The position numbers and the translations under genes were made by a program. Below the pieces are notes generated by a model. The model did no database searches and was not told the DNA's origin. It worked only from the letters and a program-made list of their open reading frames with translations. From Methylomonas sp. EFPC3 (GTDB taxonomy: Bacteria; Pseudomonadota; Gammaproteobacteria; Methylococcales; Methylomonadaceae), in NCBI RefSeq assembly GCF_029643245.1, contig NZ_CP116398.1, positions 3,100,001-3,164,000 of the forward strand: a stretch of 64,000 bases of DNA. The letters are read 5' to 3'. This document shows positions 33,815 through 44,012 of the stretch, piece after piece (within the stretch, counting starts at the first letter, position 1; the number at the start of each line of letters is the position of its first letter).

Positions 33815-35122
33815 GTGGCTACTTTATTTCAAATTCCGCCGAACCACCCGCAACGCTTCGTCCTGCATAACGAAGTCCATGCCCGCGCCTCATCGATTCG
33901 CAGCCTGCCGGTGCGGGCCAGCTACTTGGCCTTGGCGCTGTCCGGCGAGGAAAAGCTGCGCGAACGCCAGCACCTGATCGCGCTGTGCCAACGCTACGGC
34001 GCCGCCGCGCCCGACCACGACGCCGACCATTTCAGCGCCGGCTTCGACGCGTTTCAGATGAGTTGGGAACAGCACGGCGAATTCAGCACCTACACCTTTT
34101 ACGCCTACGACGGCGAGAGCGAACCGTTTGCCGAACCGGCCTTAAAAAAAGTCCCGGTGGACTGGCTATCGAAAATCGCCGGCCAAACCATGGTGGCCGC
34201 CCATGCCTGCGTGGTGACGGCCGCCGACATCGATTACCAGGACGGCATGGATTTAAGCCCGCTGTCCGCCTATTTTGCCGGCAACCCGATCGTCGGCTCC
34301 AAGGTCACCGGCGGCGCGGCGTCGGTCTTCACCGATTTTCGGATCCATGTGGACGGCTTCAGCCGGTTTCTGGTGGTCGACCAAAACCTGAAAACCGCCC
34401 AAGCCGGCCGCCTGCTGCACCGCCTGTTCGACATCGAGGTTTACCGGGTACTGGCATTGCTGGCTTTTCCGATCGCCCGCAAACTCTATCCCGAATTAAA
34501 AAGGGCCGACCGCCAGTTATACGCAATCACTAACTCGATGACCCAGCCGGACGCCGACGACGCCAAATTGCTCGACGAACTGACCGCACTGGCCGCCGAA
34601 GTGGAAAACCACATTTCGTCGCACCAGTTCCGGTTTGCGGCGGCCAGCGCTTACTACCATCTGGTCGGCCAACGTCTGACTGATTTGCGCGAAGCGCGGA
34701 TCCAAGGTATTCAAACCCTCGGCGAGTTCATCAAACGCCGCCTTGAGCCGGCAATGAACACCTGCGCCTCGACCTCGCACCGGTTCAACCTGGTTTCGGA
34801 ACGGGTCAGCAACGCCAGCCAACTGTTACGTACCAAAGTCGATATCATCATCGAACGCCAAAACCAGGGCTTGCTATCGTCGATGGCCTTGCGCGCCAAG
34901 ATGCAACTACGTATGCAACAAACGGTCGAAGGGATTTCGATTGTGGCGATCGCATATTACGCCGCCAGTTTGGTCGGTAAAATTGCCGAAGCCCTGCATA
35001 GCGCGGGCTGGCATGTGAACCCCGAAATTGCCGAGGGTATCGCTATCCCGTTTATTTTGATCGCGATCGGCATCGTCACCAAACGCATCCACCGCATTAT
35101 TGAAAACACGACGGATTTGTAA
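33815..35122 (+). CDS. DUF3422-family membrane protein
   Basis: The start is set at the GTG at 33815 (ATLFQIPPNHPQRFVLHNEV after the initiator), giving 435 residues, the usual length for DUF3422. HNEVHARASSIRSLPVRASY is the family opening. A long soluble part is followed by two C-terminal membrane helices (GISIVAIAYYAASLVGKIAE and GIAIPFILIAIGIVTKRIH). The function of the family is unknown. The longer frame overlaps the BtuF-like gene and is not coding there. Confidence 0.9.
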   Translation: MATLFQIPPNHPQRFVLHNEVHARASSIRSLPVRASYLALALSGEEKLRERQHLIALCQRYGAAAPDHDADHFSAGFDAFQMSWEQHGEFSTYTFYAYDGESEPFAEPALKKVPVDWLSKIAGQTMVAAHACVVTAADIDYQDGMDLSPLSAYFAGNPIVGSKVTGGAASVFTDFRIHVDGFSRFLVVDQNLKTAQAGRLLHRLFDIEVYRVLALLAFPIARKLYPELKRADRQLYAITNSMTQPDADDAKLLDELTALAAEVENHISSHQFRFAAASAYYHLVGQRLTDLREARIQGIQTLGEFIKRRLEPAMNTCASTSHRFNLVSERVSNASQLLRTKVDIIIERQNQGLLSSMALRAKMQLRMQQTVEGISIVAIAYYAASLVGKIAEALHSAGWHVNPEIAEGIAIPFILIAIGIVTKRIHRIIENTTDL

Positions 35123-35239
35123 AGCATATTCCGCCGTCGCTTTGGAGTTTATTGGTTATTTTAACTGCGGCGACAAACCGCCGGCGTTACCCGGATTGAA
35201 TCTAAATCGACCACATTACATCTTGAAACTAAACTAATA

Positions 35240-35689
35240 ATGAAACTTCGCGTTATTCTAAAAAGATTCTCGCATCCGCAAGTTAGAAGGCGATTGAAAA
35301 TCGGGTTGTCGCTTTGGGCGGCAGCCATCGTTTTAAGTTTGATTTCCAAAATATCCTACGATATCGGCTATTTCAAAGCCCAGTCGCTGATTGACGAAAA
35401 AAATGCGTCGAATCAGGTGGCACGGCAGCTTCTGACACCGGAGACCGCACAGCGCATTGTCACCGGCGCATTGAAGGAAGACCCCAATAACCCGAAAACC
35501 GTGGTAGTCCAGGTCACCGACAATAACCCGAAACTGTCGACAATCATTATCGAAAATAATAAGCAAAAAAGAATCGCCTGGATTATAGATTTACACTTGT
35601 ATTTTACCGGCGACCTATATAGCGATAACGGCTACAATTTAACCCAATCCATGGAGTATCAAAATAATATTATTACCGGCCCACGTTAG
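35240..35689 (+). CDS. Hypothetical membrane-anchored protein
   Basis: 149 residues. A basic N terminus (residues 1-20) is followed by one helix near 22-38 (IGLSLWAAAIVLSLISK). A soluble domain with TPETAQRIVTGALKEDP and a beta segment (VVVQVTDNNPKLSTIIIENN) completes it. AT-rich, no family assigned. It ends 24 bases before the IS5 element. Confidence 0.6.
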   Translation: MKLRVILKRFSHPQVRRRLKIGLSLWAAAIVLSLISKISYDIGYFKAQSLIDEKNASNQVARQLLTPETAQRIVTGALKEDPNNPKTVVVQVTDNNPKLSTIIIENNKQKRIAWIIDLHLYFTGDLYSDNGYNLTQSMEYQNNIITGPR

Positions 35690-35712
35690 ATTGGGACCGC
35701 TTATGTATTTAG

Positions 35713-37067
35713 CAGGCTGGTGAAAAACTCCCAAAGCCAAGCAATCCGAGACCGATAACTGCTGGTACCGGTTAAAATAGGCTACCTAAATTTGGAGATG
35801 CCCCAATGCGCGGACACGATGCCATCCAACACAGCTGGTTCAGCTATGTCAGCCTGGAAGACCGTATTCCCAAACAACATCCGCTACGCCGCTTACGGCT
35901 ATTGGTCGATGGCGTCTTGGCCTCAATGGATGCCGTGTTCGCCGAGCGTTACTCCCACACCGGTCGCCCGTCGATTGCCCCTGAAAAACTGCTGCGCGCC
36001 TTGCTGTTGCAAGTGCTCTATACCGTTCGCAGTGAGCGACAGTTGATGGAACAACTGGACTACAACCTGCTGTTTCGCTGGTTTGTCGGCTTGGGCATCG
36101 ACGATACTGTCTGGGAACGCACGGTATTCAGCGCCAACCGCGAGCGCCTATTGTCCGAATCCCTCAGCCGCGAATTTTTCACCCGAGTGCTGGCCATAGC
36201 GGAATGGCAAAACCTGGTGTCCGACGAACACTTCAGTGTCGACGGCAGCCTGATCGAAGCCTGGGCCTCGCACAAAAGCTTCGTAAAAAAAGACGGTAGC
36301 GGTCCGGATAAGCCCGCCGGCCGCAATCCCGAGGTCGACTTCAGCGGCGAAAAGCGCAGCAACGCCACCCACCAAAGCACGACAGACCCGGAAGCCCGGC
36401 TCTACAAGAAAGGCGAATACACCGAGGCCAAACTGCGCTACATCACCCATGCCCTGTCCGAGAACCGTAACGGCCTGATTGTCGATGTCGAAACCACCCA
36501 AGCTACCGGCACCGCCGAAATCGAAGCCGCCCAAAAAATGGTCAAACGCCGCGTGCCCAAAGGCGGCAGCGTCGGTGCCGACAAAGGCTACGACCAACCG
36601 GCGTTCGTCAACCAACTCAACGCGCAAGACATCAAAGCCCATGTGGCCCGCAAAAAGACCGGCAGTGCCATCGATGGCCGCACCGCTCGCGGCAAAGGCT
36701 ATGCCCAAAGCCTCAAGCGCCGCAAAATCGTCGAAGAGGCCTTCGGCTGGATCAAGACGGTCGGAGGCCTGCGCAAAACCCGCCACATGGGTTTAGCCAA
36801 AGTGGCAGGCCAAGCCTTATTTTGCTTTGCCGCGTACAACCTGACACGGCTGCTGAACTTACTGGTATTCACGCCGAAACCGGCGTGGGCTACGCCCGCC
36901 TAGGGCGAAGTGCGCCTGAAGACCGTCCAAAGACGGCGTCAGGTGGATAAAAAGGCCTCGAAACAGAGGCCTAACCGTTGAAACTCGATTTTATGACTGA
37001 TTTCAACGCGAAAAAATCACGAGAACCGCGGGTAAGGGAAAATAGGCGCGAGTTTTTCACCAGCCTG
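35713..37067 (+). mobile_element. Complete IS5-family insertion sequence (1355 bp)
   Basis: Inverted ends CAGGCTGGTGAAAAACTC (35713-35730) and its complement (37050-37067) are flanked by the target duplication TTAG (35709-35712 and 37068-37071). This fits the YTAR target rule of IS5. One intact transposase gene fills it. The ends match the MITE at 2801-2937 closely. Confidence 0.92.
35806..36903 (+). CDS. IS5-family DDE transposase
   Basis: 365 residues, complete. N-terminal DNA-binding/DUF772-like region (GRPSIAPEKLLRALLLQVLY). The catalytic acids are read in HFSVDGSLIEAW (first Asp), SVGADKGYDQPAFV (second Asp) and RRKIVEEAFGWIKTVGG (Glu). The DDE triad is intact, so the element may be active. 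Confidence 0.95.
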   Translation: MRGHDAIQHSWFSYVSLEDRIPKQHPLRRLRLLVDGVLASMDAVFAERYSHTGRPSIAPEKLLRALLLQVLYTVRSERQLMEQLDYNLLFRWFVGLGIDDTVWERTVFSANRERLLSESLSREFFTRVLAIAEWQNLVSDEHFSVDGSLIEAWASHKSFVKKDGSGPDKPAGRNPEVDFSGEKRSNATHQSTTDPEARLYKKGEYTEAKLRYITHALSENRNGLIVDVETTQATGTAEIEAAQKMVKRRVPKGGSVGADKGYDQPAFVNQLNAQDIKAHVARKKTGSAIDGRTARGKGYAQSLKRRKIVEEAFGWIKTVGGLRKTRHMGLAKVAGQALFCFAAYNLTRLLNLLVFTPKPAWATPA

Positions 37068-37254
37068 TTAGGCCGAGTTGCCGATTATAAAACCGATAGC
37101 CGACGCTACAATCAACCGCAGTAAGGCGAAACCCGGCCGATTGTCATACCCCGGTCATATCGCTATGTTTGGATAGGAGGCCAATTCCTGCGGCAGGTAT
37201 TCCCCGGCCGATATTGGCTCAGCCGTCCCCTCAACCGGAACCCGATCCAAAAGC

Positions 37255-37926
37255 ATGCGCACCCAGTCGACAATTCTCGCCATTTTGTTGGTAACCTTGC
37301 TGGGCATCGCCGCATTTCGACACGGTACGCCCGGATTGCACGATATCGAACTCCACAAACAGGCCATCGGCCTTTTCATCGATAGCCATTACGGGGCGGC
37401 GGTCGTTTTATTCTTTCTTCTGTGCACGATTTTCATCAACTCACCGCTACCTTTGGCCGCGGCCATGAAAATCCTGTCCGGCTATTTCTTCGGGTTTTAC
37501 CTGGGCGCGGTTTACAACGTCGGCGCAACGCTATTGGCATGTTTAATGGGATTTTGGCTGAGCCGTTACGCCCTTAGAAGCCGATTCGAGCGCTTGTTCT
37601 ACAGCCGCCTGGAAGCCATCGAACACGAAATCGAACGCAACGGCTTTTACTATTTCCTTAGCCTGCGCGTCGCTATGGTAGTGCCCTATTTCCTGATCAA
37701 CTTCGTCGCCGGGTTATCCAGACTATCGCTCAAGGATTATCTGCTCAGCACCTTGCTGGGCGTGGTGCCAGCGTCGTTGATTTATGCCAACGGCGGCGAA
37801 CGATTGGAACAGATCCACTCCGCGGCCGACTTGTTCGAATGGCATACAGCCGGTTCGCTGGCGTTAATGGCAAGCGCCAGTCTGATCCCGGTATGGTTTC
37901 GGCGCAGCAGCCGCTACTCGGATTAG
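37255..37926 (+). CDS. TVP38/TMEM64-family inner-membrane protein
   Basis: 223 residues with about five hydrophobic segments. The SNARE-associated/DedA-like core is read from INSPLPLAAAMKILSGYFFG, FGFYLGAVYNVGATLLACLM and LRVAMVVPYFLINFVAGLSR. Members are linked to lipid scrambling or transport and membrane homeostasis; the exact role is not known. It stands alone after the IS5 element. Confidence 0.88.
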   Translation: MRTQSTILAILLVTLLGIAAFRHGTPGLHDIELHKQAIGLFIDSHYGAAVVLFFLLCTIFINSPLPLAAAMKILSGYFFGFYLGAVYNVGATLLACLMGFWLSRYALRSRFERLFYSRLEAIEHEIERNGFYYFLSLRVAMVVPYFLINFVAGLSRLSLKDYLLSTLLGVVPASLIYANGGERLEQIHSAADLFEWHTAGSLALMASASLIPVWFRRSSRYSD

Positions 37927-38041
37927 GCCGGCTGATACTGCCCTCAAGCCTTAGCCGCCGCCTCGTCGCATTCCCAATTCCCGATCGGCCTTTAGCCCGG
38001 TAACCTATACAAACTTTTCAACCCCATTTTCACTATGACCG

Positions 38042-38494
38042 ATGCTAGACCAAATTAAACTATTTTTTGAGAAACACCTCGCCCTGCCATTACCGGCGGC
38101 TGCCGCAGAAGCCCAACTTCAACAGGCCTTGGTTGCATTGTTCATGGAAATGATGACGATGGACGATGTTTGCCAGGAAACCGAGCGGACGGCGATTTTA
38201 TCGCTCACCAAAAAATGTATTTCGTTATCGACCGAACAGGCCGAGCATTTGATGGCAAATGCAGAACAAAAACGTCAACACGCGGTCGACTATTACGAAT
38301 TTACCTCGCTGATCAACAAACGCTTCAGTCCCGGCGAAAAGGTCGGGTTGATACAATCGCTCTGGCAAATTGCCTATGCCGACGGCCAACTTGACCCACA
38401 AGAAGAATATCTGGTGCGGAAAATTGCAGATCTTTTGGGTGTCTCTCATACCGATTTTATAATGACCAAACTTCGGGTGAATGGCAAACCCTAA
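38042..38494 (+). CDS. TerB-like protein
   Basis: 150 residues, all helical. The two acidic hairpins of the TerB fold are present (EMMTMDDVCQETERTAIL near residues 38-55 and IAYADGQLDPQEEYLVRKIA near 110-130), likely metal-binding. No other ter genes are nearby, so a tellurite role is not implied. The next gene overlaps its stop by 14 bases. Confidence 0.85.
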   Translation: MLDQIKLFFEKHLALPLPAAAAEAQLQQALVALFMEMMTMDDVCQETERTAILSLTKKCISLSTEQAEHLMANAEQKRQHAVDYYEFTSLINKRFSPGEKVGLIQSLWQIAYADGQLDPQEEYLVRKIADLLGVSHTDFIMTKLRVNGKP

Positions 38495-38879
38495 GTCCGC
38501 TAAAAACTTATCCGAATCACGCATGAAAAAACAGAAGAAAAACAAAGACCTCTGGTTGAATCAAACTGATATCGAAGTCGGTTGCTTGTACCTGACGACC
38601 GCCCGGCAATACCGTGCGGTGTTGGCGATGAAGGGCGACTTCTTGATCTATGTGCCCAGTTCCGAAGCAATGGCAGCCTTAGCAGCGGATGCCAACATGC
38701 CGTTTGAAAATTCTCCGTTCAAAAAATGCCAAATCGCCACTTTCGCTCAGAAAGAATACCAGGCATTCGAATGGCAAGGCACTCAAGCCCTCCGCCACAA
38801 ACTGACGGCCGACCAACTGGCCGAAGCGATTAGCCAGTGCAATGCCAAAGCCGCCATTGAGGTGTTATTGGCCGAGTAA
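38481..38879 (+). CDS. Hypothetical cytoplasmic protein
   Basis: 132 residues from the ATG at 38481, which overlaps the TerB-like stop. An alternative start at 38523 (MKKQKKNKDLWLNQTDIEVG) is equally possible since neither has a strong ribosome site. It has a very basic start and then a mixed fold (VGCLYLTTARQYRAVLAMKG). No family is recognised. It lies 60 bases before the RlmN/Cfr-like gene. Confidence 0.6.
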   Translation: MANPKSAKNLSESRMKKQKKNKDLWLNQTDIEVGCLYLTTARQYRAVLAMKGDFLIYVPSSEAMAALAADANMPFENSPFKKCQIATFAQKEYQAFEWQGTQALRHKLTADQLAEAISQCNAKAAIEVLLAE

Positions 38880-38939
38880 CCAACAGCGCCTTTAGCAACA
38901 AATTGAAATCCTCAATTATCCTCATCAGGAGAGCCCCTT

Positions 38940-40019
38940 TTGAAACAATCCTTTTATGATCTGAGTTATTCGGATTTAGAGGCCGTTGCCAGTGAAAATG
39001 ATTTAAGCCCTTCAGTGCCGGCAGTCCTGTTTAATTGGCACTACAAGAAAAAAGAAATTAATCGCTGCCGCAATAAAATTTCCAAATCATCTTCTGCTTT
39101 CTTCGATGCCCATTTCGATTTTTCGCTGCCGGAAATCGATACGGTCTATCAATCGAACAAAGATCGAACAGTCAAATTTCTGTTCAAACTCAAAGACCAG
39201 TACAAAGTCGAAACAGTCCTCATTCCGTTCAATAACAAATATTCTATTTGCCTGTCGTCGCAGGTCGGTTGCGCCATGAATTGCTCCTTTTGTTTTACAG
39301 GAGAACAAGGACTTAAAAGAAATTTGGCGACCAACGAAATTATCGGCCAATTTCTTCAGGCTTGGCGCTGGTTGGCAACCAACAGACCCGGCGAAGAGCG
39401 TATTTTAAATATTGTATTTATGGGGCAAGGCGAGCCTTTACATAACTTTGATGCCGTCAAAAAAGCCTGCGAAATTTTTTTATCGCAATACGGCACCTCA
39501 ATCGGAACTCAAAAGATTACGATCTCAACGGCCGGCTATATTCCTGGGCTTAAAAGATGGAGCCAGGAAATACCTGGCGTGAATCTGGCTCTATCACTGC
39601 ATTCGCCTTATACCGAAAAGCGAAATGAATTGATTCCACTCAACAAAAAGTACCCACTAGCCGAAGTAGTATCATATATTGACCAGATACCGCTGCAAAA
39701 GAAGCAGTTTATTACTTACGAATATATTCTGATAAAAGGCTTCAACGATACCGCCGATGATGCGAATAAACTCGGTAAGATGCTTGCCGGTAAAAGTGCA
39801 TATATAAACCTGATTCCTTTTAATGAATTTCCGGGGTCGCGCTACACTTGTCCTGATGCTGCGGCAATTGAAAATTTCAAAGCGGTTTTAGATACTTACA
39901 AAATTCCGACTTTAATTAGAGGCACCAAAGGCGATGATGTATTAGCCGCATGCGGACAGCTCAATTCAAATCAACAAATTCGCAAACAATCCTTGAATCC
40001 CGCCGAAATCATTCCGTAA
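38940..40019 (+). CDS. RlmN/Cfr-family radical SAM methyltransferase, atypical member
   Basis: 359 residues from a TTG at 38940 behind CAGGAGA. The radical SAM cluster motif is CAMNCSFC (C-x3-C-x2-C, near residue 113), with FMGQGEPLHN following. The methyl-carrying Cys lies in the C-terminal GDDVLAACGQL. RlmN/Cfr enzymes methylate A2503 of 23S rRNA (C2 or C8). The stretch VNLALSLHSPYTEKRNELIP resembles Cfr (SLHSPYSEER) more than ordinary RlmN (SLHAP). The gene is AT-rich relative to its neighbours. It may be an acquired paralogue; whether it modifies C2, C8 or another site is open. Confidence 0.85.
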   Translation: MKQSFYDLSYSDLEAVASENDLSPSVPAVLFNWHYKKKEINRCRNKISKSSSAFFDAHFDFSLPEIDTVYQSNKDRTVKFLFKLKDQYKVETVLIPFNNKYSICLSSQVGCAMNCSFCFTGEQGLKRNLATNEIIGQFLQAWRWLATNRPGEERILNIVFMGQGEPLHNFDAVKKACEIFLSQYGTSIGTQKITISTAGYIPGLKRWSQEIPGVNLALSLHSPYTEKRNELIPLNKKYPLAEVVSYIDQIPLQKKQFITYEYILIKGFNDTADDANKLGKMLAGKSAYINLIPFNEFPGSRYTCPDAAAIENFKAVLDTYKIPTLIRGTKGDDVLAACGQLNSNQQIRKQSLNPAEIIP

Positions 40020-40630
40020 AAACCAGGCAAGATTAAAACTACTTAACATTCAATTTTATTAATCCGGGCGGATTTCGCTATGTTTTGCCGTCCGCAGCAC
40101 CGTCGTCAGGCCAAATTTCCTGGCAGGCATTTTCTGCTTGCTGCCGCTTTTGTTAGGCGATGGTTCCACATAATTGCCATGCGCCAAGCGAGTTTTGATC
40201 GACGGTTCAAGTAACGAAACTCAAGTTTTCGGCAATCCTCGGCTTCGTCAAGATTGGTACTGTTTTCACTTGATAAATCGAATATACTCGAGAATCATGC
40301 GCATGCGTGTCAGGTGATAGATCGCGAAGGTAAATACGGTTTGAGCGGCCGATATTATTCAAACCACGGAATTTCGTTTGCCCCAGGGTACCCAAGGTCT
40401 AACGCAGCCGCTTACTTCGTCAATCAGCTTACGGATCGTGAACAAGCGGAAATACTTTACTCCGCCTTGCCGATTACAAGAGTTAAATATAATTAACAGC
40501 CTGTATAGTGCGAGGTTACACCAGTAGTAACCCTTTAAAAACAACTACTGGTGTAAACAATTTTTATGACTTTATTAAACGTTTTACGACTTTAATCTCA
40601 CAAAACAAATCCTTTCCGTCGACGCTTCCG
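40020..40630. other. Intergenic region between the radical SAM gene and glmS
   Basis: 611 bases with no supported gene. One weak 80-codon frame at 40254-40496 lacks a ribosome site. The only structure noticed is the inverted repeat at 40516-40556. Confidence 0.5.
40516..40556. repeat. Perfect 13-bp inverted repeat downstream of glmS
   Basis: TTACACCAGTAGT (40516-40528) pairs with ACTACTGGTGTAA (40544-40556) across 15 bases. A second pairing, GGTTAC/GTAACC, is possible inside the left arm. It lies 75 bases beyond the glmS stop and may act as its transcription stop or be an element end. Confidence 0.5.
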
Positions 40631-42466
40631 CTATTCCACCGTGACCGATTTTGCGAGGTTCCTCGGTTGATCGACGTCGGTGCCTTTTAGCACGGCGACG
40701 TGATAGGAAAGTAGTTGTAGCGGTATCGTATAGATGATCGGTGAGATGGCATTGGCGACGCTGGGCATTTTGACGATTTGCACGTTCTCGTCGGCGGCGT
40801 CGCTTTCGGCCAGGTCTTCGTCCATGAACACGATCAACTGCCCGCCGCGGGCGCTGACTTCCTGGATGTTGGATTTGAGCTTTTCCAGCAGGTTATTGTT
40901 CGGCGCGACCGTGACCACCGGCATTTCGGCATCGATCAAGGCTAGCGGGCCGTGCTTCAATTCGCCGGCCGGATAGGCTTCCGCGTGGATATAGGAAATC
41001 TCCTTCAGCTTCAAGGCGCCTTCCATCGCGATCGGGTAATGCGTGCCGCGACCGAGGAACAGTGCATTGTGCTTGTCGGCAAATCGCTGCGACAACAGTT
41101 CGATGGCATTGTCCAGCTTAAGCACTTTTTCGATGTTGCCGGGCAAGGCGAACAATTGCGAAACGATGTGCTCCTCTTTGTCGGCGCTGAGTTCGAAACG
41201 GCGGCCGATGGCGATGATCAGCATCAACAAGGCCACCAACTGTGTAGTGAAGGCCTTGGTCGAGGCGACGCCAATTTCCGGGCCGGCGCGGGTCATCAAC
41301 ACCAAATCCGATTCGCGCACCAGCGAGCTTTCCGGCGCGTTGCAAATCACCAGCGAATGTTTGACGCCGAGCTTTTTAGCTTCCTGCAATGCGGCCAAGG
41401 TGTCGGCGGTTTCCCCTGACTGGGAAATGGTGACGACCAGGGTATCCGGGGCTACGACCGGATTGCGGTAGCGGAATTCGCTGGCAATTTCGATTGCACA
41501 GGGAACCCTGGCGTATTTTTCGAACCAGTAGCGGGCGACCAAACCGGCATGGTAGCTGGTACCGCAGGCTAAAATCAGAACCGACTTGATCTGGTCGAAC
41601 ACTTCGCCTGCGTTATGGCCGAAGGCGTTATCCTGCAAGCGGCTGTCGATGAAACGGCCTTCCAACGTTTCCGATACCGCCCAGGCTTGCTCGTAGATTT
41701 CCTTGAGCATGTAGTGGCGATATTTGCCTTTGTCGACCGCGTCGGCCTTGAGCTGGCTTTCGATGACCGGGCGGACCACGCGACGGCCGGCTTCGTCGAA
41801 TATCGTCACGCCGTTGATGGTCAATTCGGCGATGTCGCCGTCTTCCAGGAAGATGAAGCGCTGCGTCACCGGCAACAGCGCGGCGATATCGGAGGCGATG
41901 AAGTATTCGCCGATGCCGATGCCGATTACCAATGGACTACCCTTGCGGCAGGCGACCAATACGTCGGGTTGTTCGCTGTCGATCACGCCCAGAGCGTAGG
42001 CACCGCGCAAGCTTTTGATGGTTTTGCCGACCGCGTCGAGCAAGCTAGCAGCCTCTTTTAGCTCTTCGGCAACCTTGTGGACAATGACTTCGGTATCGGT
42101 TTCGGACGTGAAAACGTAACCGTTTTCCTGCAGCGAGGTCCTAAGGTTATCGTGGTTTTCGATGATGCCGTTATGCACGACTCCGACCCGGTCCTTGCTA
42201 ATGTGCGGGTGGGCGTTGCGGGTGCTGGGCTTACCGTGAGTTGCCCAACGGGTATGGGCGATGCCGATGCGGCCTTCGATCGGATCGGCCGCGATCAATT
42301 CTTCCAATCCTTTAACCTTGCCCAATTCGCGCTTCCGGAATATTTCGCCGCTGTGGATTACAGCCAGTCCGGCCGAGTCGTACCCGCGATACTCAAGGCG
42401 CTTTAAGCCTTCAATCAAAATCGGGACCACGTTTCGTTGAGCAACACCTGCGACTATGCCACACAT
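40631..42466 (-). CDS. glmS: Glutamine--fructose-6-phosphate aminotransferase (isomerizing)
   Basis: 611 residues. It makes glucosamine-6-phosphate from fructose-6-phosphate and glutamine, the first step to UDP-GlcNAc. The glutaminase domain begins [10 protein letters not shown] with Cys2 as nucleophile. Two SIS isomerase domains carry [36 protein letters not shown] and [19 protein letters not shown]. The C terminus [13 protein letters not shown] is the family ending. The start overlaps the glmU stop as TAATG, which couples the two. Confidence 0.98.
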   Translation of the reverse strand: MCGIVAGVAQRNVVPILIEGLKRLEYRGYDSAGLAVIHSGEIFRKRELGKVKGLEELIAADPIEGRIGIAHTRWATHGKPSTRNAHPHISKDRVGVVHNGIIENHDNLRTSLQENGYVFTSETDTEVIVHKVAEELKEAASLLDAVGKTIKSLRGAYALGVIDSEQPDVLVACRKGSPLVIGIGIGEYFIASDIAALLPVTQRFIFLEDGDIAELTINGVTIFDEAGRRVVRPVIESQLKADAVDKGKYRHYMLKEIYEQAWAVSETLEGRFIDSRLQDNAFGHNAGEVFDQIKSVLILACGTSYHAGLVARYWFEKYARVPCAIEIASEFRYRNPVVAPDTLVVTISQSGETADTLAALQEAKKLGVKHSLVICNAPESSLVRESDLVLMTRAGPEIGVASTKAFTTQLVALLMLIIAIGRRFELSADKEEHIVSQLFALPGNIEKVLKLDNAIELLSQRFADKHNALFLGRGTHYPIAMEGALKLKEISYIHAEAYPAGELKHGPLALIDAEMPVVTVAPNNNLLEKLKSNIQEVSARGGQLIVFMDEDLAESDAADENVQIVKMPSVANAISPIIYTIPLQLLSYHVAVLKGTDVDQPRNLAKSVTVE

Positions 42467-43941
42467 TATTCTTTCTCCGACCGACAGGGATGTTGGGAGT
42501 GCAGAAGATTGTCCGGAACAATCTCTGCCGACTTACAGGGAGGTGAGGAGTGCGAAGCATTGTCGGGAGCAATCTCCGCCAGTTTTACCGGTCTCTGCCA
42601 AGTCGGTACGCTAAGCTGCTTGGTGCGGCTCAACGTCAATTGGTCATCGGGCGTATCCTTGGTGATGGTGGAACCCGCACCTATCGTGGCATTTTTGCCC
42701 ACTGTCACCGGCGCTATCAATTGAGTATCTGAGCCGATAAACGCGCCGTCGCCGATCACGGTTTTGAATTTATTGACGCCATCGTAATTGCAGGTGATGG
42801 TCCCGGCCCCGATATTGACTTTGCTGCCGACCTCGCTATCACCAATATAGCTCAAGTGGTTGATTTTGCTAGCGCTGGCAACCGTGGATTTTTTAATCTC
42901 GACGAAATTGCCAATATGAACGTGGTCGGCCAATTCGGTTTGGGGCCGTAGCCGGGCAAAAGGACCAATTCGGCTGCCACTGCCAACGCTGGCGTCTTCA
43001 AGTACGCTGTTCGCCAATATTTCTACGCCGTCGGCAATCGTCGCATTTTTGAGCACGCAGTTCGGCCCGATTTTGACGTTGGAACCGATGCGATTCGTGC
43101 CTTCGAAAATCACATTGACGTCAATATCGATGTCCTGGCCCAATTCGGCAAACTCACCACGGATGTCGATACGAGCCGGGTCCCTGAGAGTGACACCTTT
43201 TTCCATCAGCACTTGCGCTTGTTCGGCTTGATAGACTCGTTCCAGATGGGCGAGTTGGGCCCGGTTATTGACGCCCAACACCTCGTCGGCACTGCCGGCC
43301 TGACTGGTCTCGATGGTCAAACCGTCTTCCACCGCCATTTCGATGATGTCGGTCAAATAATATTCGTTTTGGGCATTGTTATTGCCAAGTCTGGCCAGCC
43401 ATTGTTTAAGTTGACTGCCTTTGCAAGCCAGAATGCCGGTATTGCCTTCCGTGATTTGCAATTCGGCTTCGTTGGCGTCTTTTTGTTCGACGATTTTCAC
43501 CACCGCATGGTCTTTGTCGCGGACGATACGGCCATAGCCGGTCGGGTCGTCCAGATTGACCGTCAGCAAGGCCAAAGAGGTCAGGCTGACTTTATGTAAC
43601 AGCGCGTTCAGGGTTTTCGCTTTCAGTAACGGCACGTCGCCGTACAAAATCAACACCGTATCCGGATCTTCGACATGGTGGATGGCCTGTTGCACTGCGT
43701 GTCCGGTACCCAATTGCTGCTTTTGTTCGATCCAGGTGGCATCCAGCACGGCCAGAGTTTGCTTGACCGTCTCGCCACCGTGGCCGTAGATGATGTAGAT
43801 TTGGTTGTTTTCCAGAGATCGCGCAGTCTCGTAGACGTGTTGCAATAGCGCTTTGTCTGCAATTTCGTGCAGTACTTTCGGCCGGGACGAGCGCATACGC
43901 GTACCCTGGCCGGCGGCGAGAATAATGGTTTTTATCGACAT
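42466..43941 (-). CDS. glmU: Bifunctional GlmU with a repeated C-terminal extension
   Basis: 491 residues. It is the N-acetylglucosamine-1-phosphate uridyltransferase and glucosamine-1-phosphate acetyltransferase. The pyrophosphorylase motif is [20 protein letters not shown]; the left-handed beta-helix acetyltransferase half ends near [10 protein letters not shown] at about residue 454. A tail of 37 residues follows, made of two copies of a 17-residue unit ([17 protein letters not shown] and [17 protein letters not shown]) plus EKE. Ordinary GlmU stops before this tail. The stop overlaps the glmS start. Confidence 0.97.
   Translation of the reverse strand: MSIKTIILAAGQGTRMRSSRPKVLHEIADKALLQHVYETARSLENNQIYIIYGHGGETVKQTLAVLDATWIEQKQQLGTGHAVQQAIHHVEDPDTVLILYGDVPLLKAKTLNALLHKVSLTSLALLTVNLDDPTGYGRIVRDKDHAVVKIVEQKDANEAELQITEGNTGILACKGSQLKQWLARLGNNNAQNEYYLTDIIEMAVEDGLTIETSQAGSADEVLGVNNRAQLAHLERVYQAEQAQVLMEKGVTLRDPARIDIRGEFAELGQDIDIDVNVIFEGTNRIGSNVKIGPNCVLKNATIADGVEILANSVLEDASVGSGSRIGPFARLRPQTELADHVHIGNFVEIKKSTVASASKINHLSYIGDSEVGSKVNIGAGTITCNYDGVNKFKTVIGDGAFIGSDTQLIAPVTVGKNATIGAGSTITKDTPDDQLTLSRTKQLSVPTWQRPVKLAEIAPDNASHSSPPCKSAEIVPDNLLHSQHPCRSEKE
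42478..42579 (-). repeat. Tandem 51-bp repeat in the glmU 3' end
   Basis: Two adjacent 51-base units (42529-42579 and 42478-42528) encode the 17-residue repeats of the GlmU tail. Each unit holds a short hairpin (GATTGT-CCGGA-ACAATC in the second). This resembles an intragenic REP-like insertion that kept the frame. Confidence 0.75.
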
Positions 43942-43954
43942 CGCTATTCCTTAA

Positions 43955-43990
43955 ACAAAAAAAGCCCGATAACGTTACGCTATCGGGCTT
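43955..43990 (-). terminator. Rho-independent terminator of the atp operon
   Basis: On the minus strand AAGCCCGATA, a 9-base loop and TATCGGGCTT are followed by a T run. The stem is at 43962-43971 and 43981-43990, between atpC and glmU. Confidence 0.9.
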
Positions 43991-44012
43991 AAATTTTCAC
44001 GCAATTCGTGTT

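Noticed and set aside
38042..38494. Tellurite-resistance operon
   Set aside because: A lone TerB-like protein is present; no terA, terC, terD or terE genes lie around it.
40254..40496. 80-codon frame in the gap beyond the radical SAM gene
   Set aside because: No ribosome site, no motif and poor composition for a gene.
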